In this document: in pieces, positions 7,217-14,791 of the stretch
Position numbering within the stretch: the first letter of the stretch is position 1
Layout: every line of letters begins with the position of its first letter
DNA from: Conexibacter sp. SYSU D00693
GTDB lineage: Bacteria > Actinomycetota > Thermoleophilia > Solirubrobacterales > Solirubrobacteraceae
DNA: 64,000 nt
Direction of reading: 5' to 3'
Assembly (NCBI RefSeq): GCF_017084525.1
Contig: NZ_CP070950.1
Location: forward strand, 992,001-1,056,000
The notes under the pieces: generated by a model
Told to the model about the DNA's origin: nothing
What the model saw: only the letters and a program-made list of their open reading frames with translations
Database searches by the model: none
Program-made: the position numbers and the translations under genes

Positions 7217-8308
7217 CTAGAGCCAGCCGCGCTCGGTGGCGATGAGGACGGCCTGGGCGCGGTCGACCGCGCCGAGCTTGCCGTAGATGTTGTGCAGGTG
7301 GGTGCGCACCGTGGAGGTGCTGAGCGACAGCTCGAGCGCGATCTGCTTGTAGACCTTGCCCTCGGCCAGGCGCTTGAGCACCTCGACCTCGCGGCCCGAC
7401 AGCGGGCACGGGTCGACCTGGCGGGTGCGACCGCCGGTCGGGTACGGCAGGTCGTACATGACCTTGCGCAGCTCGCTCGGCCCGAGGCCGATGACGCGGG
7501 CGACCTTCAGCAGCTCGGTCGGCGAGACCTGCTGGCCCTGGGCGTAGTGGGCGAGCATGTCGGCGAGGCGGACGAACGCGGCCTCCTCGGTCGCGTCGTC
7601 GGCGTGGTGGCGCTCGATGACCGACGCGACGGCCTTCGGGAGGCCCCAGCGGCGGGCGAGGACGCCGCCGACCAGCGCGTGGTCGACGCCGAGCTCCCGG
7701 CGCTCGCGGTGGATGCGCTCCTCGGGCGTGCGGGCGTCGCGGTGGACCTGGGCGGGGTAGCCCGGGTACGCGTGCATCAGCACGAGCTTGCCGATGTCGT
7801 GCAGGAGCGCGGTGACCATGAGGCGGTCGCGCTCGCCGTAGTCGACCTCCTGCGCGAGGCGCTCGGCCGCGCGCTGGGTGGCGACGCCGTGGAGGCGGAA
7901 GCGCTCGGGCGCGGCGTCCCAGACGGAGGAGCGCTCGAAGAAGTCGAAGGTCTTGGCGCGGGTCGCCAGGGCGCTGACGGCCTCCGGCGAGAGCAGCTCG
8001 ACGGCCTGGACGACGGACTCGACCTTGCCGCGGGTGCGCCCCTCGACCTGGTTGCCCAGGCGCAGGACGCTGATGACCAGGGCGACGTCGGACTCGACGG
8101 CCGCGACCACGTCGCTGGCCGAGATCCGCTCGGCCTGGACGACCTGCAGCAGGCGGTTGCGGGACTCGGCGAGGGCGGGGAACGCCTCGAGCGCCTCGAA
8201 CGCCGCGGTCAGACGACGGCCGTGGCCCTCGTTGTGACGGCGCTGGGCGTCCTCCTGGGTGGCGTCCGGGACGGCAGGCACGGCGGCAGTGGCGGCGAGA
8301 GGAGTCAT
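7217..8308 (-). CDS. HDOD domain protein fused to a LuxR-type DNA-binding domain
   Basis: A 363-residue fusion. Residues about 30-265 form an HDOD domain (FPALAESRNRLLQVVQ at the start; LLHDIGKL at 168-175; the ERHHADDA region near 233). HDOD domains are HD-related modules linked to signalling and usually without phosphohydrolase activity. Residues 300-358 form a LuxR/GerE helix-turn-helix: LSGREVEVLKRLAEGKVYKQ then STSTVRTHLHNIYGKLGA. The protein should therefore bind DNA under control of the HDOD part. The start is ATG at 8308, with no receiver domain. A strong hairpin ends the transcript at 7182-7210. The signal and targets are unknown. Confidence 0.88.
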   Translation of the reverse strand: MTPLAATAAVPAVPDATQEDAQRRHNEGHGRRLTAAFEALEAFPALAESRNRLLQVVQAERISASDVVAAVESDVALVISVLRLGNQVEGRTRGKVESVVQAVELLSPEAVSALATRAKTFDFFERSSVWDAAPERFRLHGVATQRAAERLAQEVDYGERDRLMVTALLHDIGKLVLMHAYPGYPAQVHRDARTPEERIHRERRELGVDHALVGGVLARRWGLPKAVASVIERHHADDATEEAAFVRLADMLAHYAQGQQVSPTELLKVARVIGLGPSELRKVMYDLPYPTGGRTRQVDPCPLSGREVEVLKRLAEGKVYKQIALELSLSTSTVRTHLHNIYGKLGAVDRAQAVLIATERGWL

Positions 8309-8439
8309 GGAGGGGGCAGACGTTCCTGTTCGGGTGGGGCGGGACCGGGGTGGTCAGGTCCCCGTCCACCAGGGTGATCGGCAGGAGTGGACGTCTGGTT
8401 GAGTGCGCCCCCGAACCACCGTGCTCCGTGTCGCACTTC

Positions 8440-8455
8440 GGCCCCCCACGGGGCC
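8440..8455 (-). terminator. Possible terminator after gltX
   Basis: GGCCCC and GGGGCC arms around a CCAC loop, 22 nt downstream of the gltX stop on the minus strand. It is short and lacks a U-tract. The remaining stretch 8309-8477 between gltX and the HDOD gene shows no other feature. Confidence 0.4.
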
Positions 8456-8477
8456 TCCGTCGGCCCGCGACGCCGGG

Positions 8478-9800
8478 CTAGCTGAGCGCGGCGTCGATGC
8501 GCCGCAGCGTCTCGTCGCGGCCCAGGACGGCCGCCGACTCGAAGATGCCCGGCGAGATCGTCGTCCCTGCCAGCGCCACGCGCACCGGCTGGAAGACGTC
8601 CTTGGGCTTGGCGCCGCGCGCCTCGACGACGCCTCGCAGCGCCCGCTCCACGTGCTCGACGTCGAACGGGTCCGCGCCCGACAGCGCCTCGCGGGCCGCT
8701 GCCAGCGCCTCCTTGCCCCCGTCGGCCAGCCACTTCTCGCGGGCCTTCGGGTCGTCGGACGGCCCGTCGAACAGGAAGCCGGCCAGCGGCCAGAAGTCCT
8801 CGAGCGTCTGGATCTTCTCGGCGGAGATCTCGACCGCGGCGCGCAGGCCGGTGCGCCCGGTGTGGGCCTCGAGGCGCTCCGTGAGCTCGTCGAGCGGCAG
8901 CGCGCGCACGTAGCGCCCGTTCATCCAGCGCAGCTTCTGCTCGTCGAAGCGCGCCGGGTTCTTCTGCACGCGCGTGATGTCGAAGCGCTCGACGAGCTCG
9001 TCGGTGCTGATGAGCGTCTCGTCGTCCGGGTCGCCCCAGCCGAGCAGCGCGAGGTAGTTGCGCACCGCCTCGGGCAGGAAGCCGGCGTCGCGCAGCTCCT
9101 GGACCGACGCGGCGCCGTGGCGCTTGGAGAGCTTCTTGCCGTCGGGGCCGTGGAGCAGCGGCAGGTGCGCGAAGACCGGCGGCTCGGCGCCCATCGCCTG
9201 GTAGACGACGAGTTGCTTGGGCGTGTTGGAGAGGTGGTCCTCCCCGCGCACGACGTGGGTGATCTGCGCGTCGTGGTCGTCGACGGCGACCGCGAAGTTG
9301 TAGAGCGCGGTGTCGTCGGCGCGGGCGATCACCGGGTCGTCGAGGTGGCGGCTGTGGAAGGTGGTGTCGCCGCGGATGACGTCGTGCACGACGAGCTCGG
9401 CGTCGTCGGGGACGCGCAGGCGCACGGCACCCTCGGCCTCCGCCTCCCCACGGAAGCCGCGGTCGGCTCCATGCTCGGCCTTGAACGCCTTGACGTCGGC
9501 GGCGGTCGCGCTCGAGCGGTAGGCCAGGCCCCGGTCGAGGAGGTCCTGCAGGACCTCCTGGTGGCGTGGCGCGCGCTCGACCTGCGAGATCGGGCCCTCG
9601 TCGAAGTCGAGCTCGAGCCAGCGCAGGGCGTCGAGGATCTGCTCGACGTTCGCGGGCGTGGAGCGCTCGCGGTCGGTGTCCTCGATGCGCAGCACGAACG
9701 TCCCGCCCTGGCCGCGGGCCATCAGCCAGTTGTAGAGGGCGGTGCGAGCGCCCCCGATGTGCAGGGCGCCGGTGGGCGACGGGGCGAAGCGGACGCGCAT
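8478..9800 (-). CDS. gltX: Glutamyl-tRNA synthetase
   Basis: Charges tRNA-Glu (and, in organisms using the amidotransferase route, tRNA-Gln) in the cytoplasm. It is 440 residues, a normal though short length. The class I HIGH signature appears as PSPTGALHIGGART at residues 8-21, and the KMSKS loop as KKLSKRHG. The ARTALYNWLMARGQGGTFVL and RIEDTDRERS blocks are typical of GlxRS enzymes. The start is ATG at 9800; a TAGAGT -10 box at 9814-9809 lies 8 nt upstream, predicting a leaderless mRNA. It is divergent from nfo with only 19 bases between the two start codons. Confidence 0.96.
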   Translation of the reverse strand: MRVRFAPSPTGALHIGGARTALYNWLMARGQGGTFVLRIEDTDRERSTPANVEQILDALRWLELDFDEGPISQVERAPRHQEVLQDLLDRGLAYRSSATAADVKAFKAEHGADRGFRGEAEAEGAVRLRVPDDAELVVHDVIRGDTTFHSRHLDDPVIARADDTALYNFAVAVDDHDAQITHVVRGEDHLSNTPKQLVVYQAMGAEPPVFAHLPLLHGPDGKKLSKRHGAASVQELRDAGFLPEAVRNYLALLGWGDPDDETLISTDELVERFDITRVQKNPARFDEQKLRWMNGRYVRALPLDELTERLEAHTGRTGLRAAVEISAEKIQTLEDFWPLAGFLFDGPSDDPKAREKWLADGGKEALAAAREALSGADPFDVEHVERALRGVVEARGAKPKDVFQPVRVALAGTTISPGIFESAAVLGRDETLRRIDAALS

Positions 9801-9819
9801 CGGCTAGGACTCTAGGCAC
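9801..9819. promoter_or_regulatory. Compact gltX/nfo divergent promoter region
   Basis: Only 19 bases separate the two start codons. The minus strand reads TAGAGT (9814-9809) 8 nt before the gltX ATG. The plus strand reads TAGGAC (9805-9810) 9 nt before the nfo ATG. Both transcripts would be leaderless or nearly so, with overlapping -10 boxes and each -35 inside the other gene. Confidence 0.5.
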
Positions 9820-10683
9820 ATGCTCATCGGCGCCCACGTCTCCCCTGCCGGCGGTCCCGCGAAGGCCGTCGAGCGCGGCGCCGAGCGCGGCGCGCAGGCC
9901 ATCCAGATCTTCAACCAGAACCCGCGGGCATGGAAGCCGACGGTCTACGACGACGCCAAGCTCGAGGCCTACCACCGGGCGATGGAGGACTCGCCGGTCA
10001 AGGCGCTGGTCATCCACGCGGTCTACCTCCTCAACGCCGCCTCCGAGGACGAGGAGATCCGCGCGAAGACCCTCACCTCGCTCATCGCCTCGCTCGAGGC
10101 CGGACAGGCGCTGGGCGCCCGCGGCGTCGTCCTGCACCCGGGCAGCGCACTCGGCGGCGAGGTCGGCCCGGCCATCGAGCGGGCGGGGAAGACCATCGAG
10201 GAGGCCCTCGACGCGACGGAGGGCTGCAAGCTCCTGCTCGAGGACACCGCCGGGGCCGGCGGCACGCTGGGTCGCTCGTTCGAGGAGCTGGCGGCGCTGC
10301 TCGAGGCGTCAGGCGGTGGCGAGCGCCTCGGCGTCTGCCTGGACTCCTGCCACCTGCTGGCCTCGGGCTACGACGTCCGCGACGACGAGCGCCTCACGGC
10401 GGTCCTCGACGACTTCGACCGCATCATCGGCATGGACCGCCTGGGCTGCCTGCACCTCAACGACTCGCAGACCCCGCTGGGCTCCAACCGCGACCGCCAC
10501 GCCAACGTCGGCGAGGGCGAGCTCGGCGAGCTGGGCTGCAGCGCCTTCCTGAGCGAGCCGCGCTTCCAGGACCTCCCCGTGCTGCTCGAGACGCAGGGGC
10601 CGGACAAGCAAGGCCCGAGCCCCGAGGAGCTGCAGCTCTGCCACCGCCTGCGCGAGGAGGGCATCAGGCGCCGCGGAGGGTGA
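9820..10683 (+). CDS. nfo: Deoxyribonuclease IV (AP endonuclease, Nfo family)
   Basis: Base-excision-repair enzyme that cuts at abasic sites. It is a 287-residue TIM barrel with the family pattern LIGAHVSPAGGPAKAVERGA (first metal histidine), QIFNQNPRAW, VIHAVYLLNAAS, VLHPGSALGG, LLLEDTAGAGGTLG, GVCLDSCHLLASGYD, LHLNDSQTPLGSNRDRHANV and LLETQGPDKQG, so the zinc-binding His, Asp and Glu residues are all present. ATG is at 9820. Its TGA stop is the first three bases of a palindromic repeat that also carries the stop of the convergent acetyltransferase. Confidence 0.95.
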   Translation: MLIGAHVSPAGGPAKAVERGAERGAQAIQIFNQNPRAWKPTVYDDAKLEAYHRAMEDSPVKALVIHAVYLLNAASEDEEIRAKTLTSLIASLEAGQALGARGVVLHPGSALGGEVGPAIERAGKTIEEALDATEGCKLLLEDTAGAGGTLGRSFEELAALLEASGGGERLGVCLDSCHLLASGYDVRDDERLTAVLDDFDRIIGMDRLGCLHLNDSQTPLGSNRDRHANVGEGELGELGCSAFLSEPRFQDLPVLLETQGPDKQGPSPEELQLCHRLREEGIRRRGG

Positions 10684-10736
10684 AAGGTGCCAGGCACCTT
10701 TCAGACGTGGAAGGTGCCTGGCACCTTTCAGACGTC
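10681..10736. repeat. Tandem palindromic repeat (GGTGCC-N-GGCACC type) between convergent genes
   Basis: Two copies of a 23-base unit (10686-10708 and 10713-10735) differ only at the central base. Each centres on GGTGCC-N-GGCACC. The first extends to an 11-bp perfect inverted repeat (TGAAAGGTGCC and its complement, 10681-10703); the second has 8-bp arms (10711-10727). The nfo stop TGA opens the first palindrome and the acetyltransferase stop lies at the end of the second, so the element probably works as a bidirectional terminator. Its dispersed-repeat nature is inferred. Confidence 0.75.
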
Positions 10737-11156
10737 GCGGACCCAGCGCCCGATGTCGTCGTCCAGGCGGTAGCCGGCGGCGGTCCAGAGGGCGGCGGCC
10801 TGGGGGTCGTCACGGCCGACCAGCGCCGAGACGTGCGGGGTGCCGAGCTGGCGCAGGCGCTCCTCGCCGGCACGGACGAGGGCGCTGCCCACGCCGGGGC
10901 GCCGGTGGGCGCCGACCACGGCGAGGCGGTGCAGCTGGCCGCGCCAGCCGTCCCAGCCGGCGATGACCACGCCGACGACGTCGCCGGCGTCCTCGGCCAC
11001 GATGAGCGCGCCGGGCGCGTCGCGCAGCAGGCGCACGACGACCTCCTCGGTGTCGGCCGTGCGCGCGTGCGGGCTGCGGCCCTCGCGCCACACGGCCAGG
11101 ACGGCGTCGACGTCGTCCGGCTCGGCCGGGCGGACGGTCAGCTCGGCGACCGCCAC
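10728..11156 (-). CDS. GNAT family N-acetyltransferase
   Basis: A 142-residue acetyl-CoA-dependent transferase. The N terminus is LTVRPAEPDDVDAVLAVWRE. Motif A reads LHRLAVVGAHRRPGVGSALV, giving the Q/RxxGxG/A acetyl-CoA loop as RRPGVGSA. The C terminus AALWTAAGYRLDDDIGRWVR is typical of ribosomal-protein- or aminoglycoside-type GNATs. The start is GTG at 11156, only 2 nt after the dnaE stop, so it is co-transcribed with dnaE. The acceptor substrate is unknown. Confidence 0.88.
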   Translation of the reverse strand: MAVAELTVRPAEPDDVDAVLAVWREGRSPHARTADTEEVVVRLLRDAPGALIVAEDAGDVVGVVIAGWDGWRGQLHRLAVVGAHRRPGVGSALVRAGEERLRQLGTPHVSALVGRDDPQAAALWTAAGYRLDDDIGRWVRDV

Positions 11157-11158
11157 GG

Positions 11159-14100
11159 CTAGGCGGCCGGCACCGCCGGCGGGGCGGCCAGCGCCGCCGG
11201 CCCGAGGATCCGCTGCAGCTCGGCGCGCAGCGACATCGTCGGCGCGACCCGGTACTCCGGGCCGAAGCGCAGCACGCGCGGCCCCGCGGACGTCGCGACG
11301 AGCAGCTCGACCTGCGCCTCGCCGGGGAAGTTGCCCAGGACGTGCTTGAGGTCGTCGATGATCGACGCCGGCAGCGCGGTCGCGTCGAGCGCCAGGCGCA
11401 GCGGCTCGGGCCCGAGCGCGGCCTTGGCCGCCTTCTCGCGGGCCTGCTCCACGTCCTCCACCGACGGCTCGAACCGCTCGACCGTCTTGACCTTCACGCA
11501 GGTCCCGCGGTCGCCGTGGTCGAGCTGCCCGCGCACGAGGACGATCGAGTCGACCGCGAGCTCGCGCTCGTACTCGAGGATCTGGTCCTCGAAGACCAGC
11601 AGGTCGACCTCCGCCTCGAGGTCGCCGAGCGTCGCGAACATCATGGTCTTGCCCGCGCGCGTCTTGAGCTTGCGCGCGGAGGTGATGATCCCGCCGACGG
11701 TGAGCCAGTCGCCGTCCTTGACCGACGACAGCTCCGAGAGCTTGCTGTCGACCGTCTCGAACAGCGCCTCGCGCACCTCCTTGAGCGGGTGCGTGGAGAG
11801 GAAGAGGCCGATCGCCTCCTTCTCGTTGGCCAGCAGCTCGTGCTGCTCGAACTCCTCCTCGGGGATCGGCGGGTGCGTCGGGCCGCCGAACGGGCTGGCG
11901 GTGCCAGCGCCTCCCGAGCCGGCGTCGTCGCCGCCGAAGAGGTCGAAGATCGAGCCCTGGCCGAGCTCCTTGTCCTGCTGGGCCTTCTGGCCCGCGGACT
12001 GGGCCTGCTCGAGCACCTGGAGCATGCCCTTGCGCGACGCGCCGGTGGAGCCGAAGGCCCCGCACTTGATGAGCGCCTCGATCGACTTGCGGTTGACCGC
12101 GCGGGGGTCGACGCGCTCGCAGAAGTCCCACAGCGAGGTGAAGGGGCCGCCCTCCTCGCGGGCGGCCTTGATCGCCTCGACCGCCGCGTAGCCCACGCCC
12201 TTGACCGCGTCGAGCCCGAAGCGGATGTTGCCGTCGACGACGACGAACTCGTGGTCGGAGAGGTTGACGTCCGGGGGCAGGATCTCGATGCCCATGTCCT
12301 CGCAGCGCGCGACGAAGAACGGCACCTTGTCCTTCGTCGACATCACCGACGAGATGAGCGCCGCCATGTACTCGGCGCAGTAGTTCGCCTTCAACCAGGC
12401 CGTGCGGTACGAGATCAGCGCGTAGCACGCGGCGTGGGACTTGTTGAACGAGTAGTCCGCGGACTTCTCGTTGGTCTCCCAGAGCCAGTCGATCACCGAC
12501 GACGCCACGCCGTTGGCCGCGCAGCCCTTGCGGAACTCAGGCTCGAGCTTGGCCATCTGGTCGCGCTTCTTCTTGCCGATGGCCTTGCGCAGGTCGTCGG
12601 CCTGCGCGCCGGAGAACCCGGCGAGGGCCTTCGAGATCTGCATGGCCTGCTCCTGGTACAGGATGACCCCGTACGTCGGTCCGATGATCGGCTCGAGGCG
12701 GTCGTCCGGGATGGAGACCGCGTCGGGGTTGCGCTTGCCCCGGGCGTACGTCGGGATCTGGTCCATGGCGCCCGGCCGGTAGAGCGCGACGAGCGCGACG
12801 AGGTCGTCGAACTCCGTCGGCTTGACCTTGCGCAGGGCCTCCTGCATGCCCTCGGACTCGAACTGGAACACGCCGACCGAGTCGCCCTCGGCCAGCATCG
12901 CGTAGGTGCGCTCGTCGTCGAGCGGCAGGCGCGCCATGTCGGGGCGCTCGCCCGTCGAGCGCTCGATGATGTCCAGCGCGTCCTCGATGACGTCGAGGTT
13001 GCGCAGGCCGAGGAAGTCCATCTTCAGCAGGCCGAGGTCCTCGACGGGCTTCATCGAGAACTGCGTGACCTGCTTGAAGATCGGGTTGCCGCTCTCGTCG
13101 ACCTCGTTGGCCTTCGCGAGCTGCAGCGGCACGACGTCGGTGAGCGGCATGCCCGCGATGACGACCGCCGCCGCGTGGATCGAGTTGTTGCGGACGATGC
13201 CCTCGAGGCCCTTGGCGACGTCGATGATCTGCTTGGCGACCGGGTCCTCGTCGTACTCCTTGCGCAGCGGCTCGCCCGGCTGCAGGCAGTCGTCGAAGCT
13301 CGGCGACCGACCCATGATCGGGTCCGGGATGAGCTTCGAGAGGCGGTCGCCGATGGCGTGCGGGTGGTCGAGCACGCGCGCCGCGTCCTTCGTCGCCGCG
13401 CGCGGGAACGCGCGGCCGAAGGTGATGATCTGCGCGACCGACTCGCGGCCGTACTTCTCGACGACGTACTTCATGACGCGCTCGCGGCCGCGGACCGAGA
13501 AGTCGATGTCGATGTCCGGCATGGACACGCGCTCGGGGTTGAGGAAGCGCTCGAAGAGCAGGTCGTAGCGCAGCGGGTCGACGTCCGTGATCCGCAGGCA
13601 GTAGGCGACGAGCGAGCCGGCCGCCGAGCCACGGCCCGGGCCCACGGCCACGCCGTTGTCCTTGGCCCACTTCACGAAGTCCCAGACGATGAGGAAGTAG
13701 GCGTTGAAGCCCATGCGGTCGATGACGCCGAGCTCGTACTCCATGCGCTCGATCGCCTCGGCCGGCGGCGGGTCGCCGTAGCGGTCGCGCAGGCCCTGCT
13801 CCACGCGCGCGCGCAGGTACGCGCGCTCGTCCTCGCCGTCGGGCAGGAAGCGCGGGATCAGCTGCTTGCCCAGCTCGATCTCGACGTCGCAGCGCTCGGC
13901 GATCTCCAGCGTCGAGGCCAGCGCCTCGGGCCACTGCGCGAACGCCTGGGCCATCTCCTCGTTCGAGCGCAGGAAGAACTCGTTGGTCTCGAACGTCATC
14001 TTCGGCGCCTGCAGCGTGCTCTTGGTCTGCACGCACAGCAGCGCCGTGTGGTGGTGGTAGTCCTCCTTGCGGAGGTAGTGCACGTCCCCCGTGCCCACGA

Positions 14101-14701
14101 GCGGCCGGCCCAGCTCACGGGCGATCCGGACGATCCCCTCGTTGGCCTTCTCCTGGTCGGCGAGGCCGTTCTTCTGGACCTCGAAGTAGACGTCGTCGGC
14201 GCCGAAGACCTGCAGCAGGTCGTCGGCGTGGGCGCGCGCCTCGTCGGGGCGGTCGTCGATGAGCCGCTGGCAGAACCGCGAGGCCAGGCAGCCCGTCAGG
14301 GCGATGATCCCCGACGAGTGGGCCGCCAGCTGGCCCATGTCGAGGCCCGGCTTGCCGCGGTGGTAGCCCTCGAGGTAGCCGGACGAGGACAGCTTGACCA
14401 GGTTGCGGTAGCCCTCGTCGGTGGCCGCCAGCAGCGTGAGGTGGTTGCGCTCCTGCTTGCCCTCGCGGACCGTGTGGTCGTCGACGAGGTAGACCTCGCA
14501 GCCCAGCAGCGGCTTGATGCCCTGGTCCTTGCAGGCGCTGTAGAGCTCGACCGCGCCGTTCATCACGCCGTGGTCGGTGAGGCCCAGCGCGGGCTGGCCG
14601 AACTCGGCGGCCCGCTTGGCCAGCGCCTTGATGTTGCACGCGCCGTCCAGCAGCGAGTACTCGGAGTGGACGTGCAGGTGGGCGCAGGGAGAGGCGGTCA
14701 C
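11159..14701 (-). CDS. dnaE: DNA polymerase III alpha subunit
   Basis: Replicative C-family DNA polymerase, about 1,180 residues. The N-terminal PHP domain begins HLHVHSEYSLLDGACNIKAL. The polymerase catalytic aspartates appear in MPDIDIDFSVRGRERV. The Y-GRE-VAQI-TFGR block, the VGPGRGSAAGSLVAY block and a C-terminal OB fold (DWLTVGGIITSARKLKTRAG) are all present. No intein is seen. GTG at 14701 is preferred over a GTG at 14728, because the likely -10 TATCCT at 14718-14713 lies between them and homologues start just before HLHVHSEYS. An acetyltransferase gene follows 2 nt after the stop. Confidence 0.96.
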   Translation of the reverse strand: MTASPCAHLHVHSEYSLLDGACNIKALAKRAAEFGQPALGLTDHGVMNGAVELYSACKDQGIKPLLGCEVYLVDDHTVREGKQERNHLTLLAATDEGYRNLVKLSSSGYLEGYHRGKPGLDMGQLAAHSSGIIALTGCLASRFCQRLIDDRPDEARAHADDLLQVFGADDVYFEVQKNGLADQEKANEGIVRIARELGRPLVGTGDVHYLRKEDYHHHTALLCVQTKSTLQAPKMTFETNEFFLRSNEEMAQAFAQWPEALASTLEIAERCDVEIELGKQLIPRFLPDGEDERAYLRARVEQGLRDRYGDPPPAEAIERMEYELGVIDRMGFNAYFLIVWDFVKWAKDNGVAVGPGRGSAAGSLVAYCLRITDVDPLRYDLLFERFLNPERVSMPDIDIDFSVRGRERVMKYVVEKYGRESVAQIITFGRAFPRAATKDAARVLDHPHAIGDRLSKLIPDPIMGRSPSFDDCLQPGEPLRKEYDEDPVAKQIIDVAKGLEGIVRNNSIHAAAVVIAGMPLTDVVPLQLAKANEVDESGNPIFKQVTQFSMKPVEDLGLLKMDFLGLRNLDVIEDALDIIERSTGERPDMARLPLDDERTYAMLAEGDSVGVFQFESEGMQEALRKVKPTEFDDLVALVALYRPGAMDQIPTYARGKRNPDAVSIPDDRLEPIIGPTYGVILYQEQAMQISKALAGFSGAQADDLRKAIGKKKRDQMAKLEPEFRKGCAANGVASSVIDWLWETNEKSADYSFNKSHAACYALISYRTAWLKANYCAEYMAALISSVMSTKDKVPFFVARCEDMGIEILPPDVNLSDHEFVVVDGNIRFGLDAVKGVGYAAVEAIKAAREEGGPFTSLWDFCERVDPRAVNRKSIEALIKCGAFGSTGASRKGMLQVLEQAQSAGQKAQQDKELGQGSIFDLFGGDDAGSGGAGTASPFGGPTHPPIPEEEFEQHELLANEKEAIGLFLSTHPLKEVREALFETVDSKLSELSSVKDGDWLTVGGIITSARKLKTRAGKTMMFATLGDLEAEVDLLVFEDQILEYERELAVDSIVLVRGQLDHGDRGTCVKVKTVERFEPSVEDVEQAREKAAKAALGPEPLRLALDATALPASIIDDLKHVLGNFPGEAQVELLVATSAGPRVLRFGPEYRVAPTMSLRAELQRILGPAALAAPPAVPAA

Positions 14702-14791
14702 GGCTCTGGGCGAGGATAGGCGGCGCACCGGACGGCGCAGGCCGCCCGCGCGGTCCGTCCCCGCACCTTGCGGGAACGGCGCCCGGCCAGG

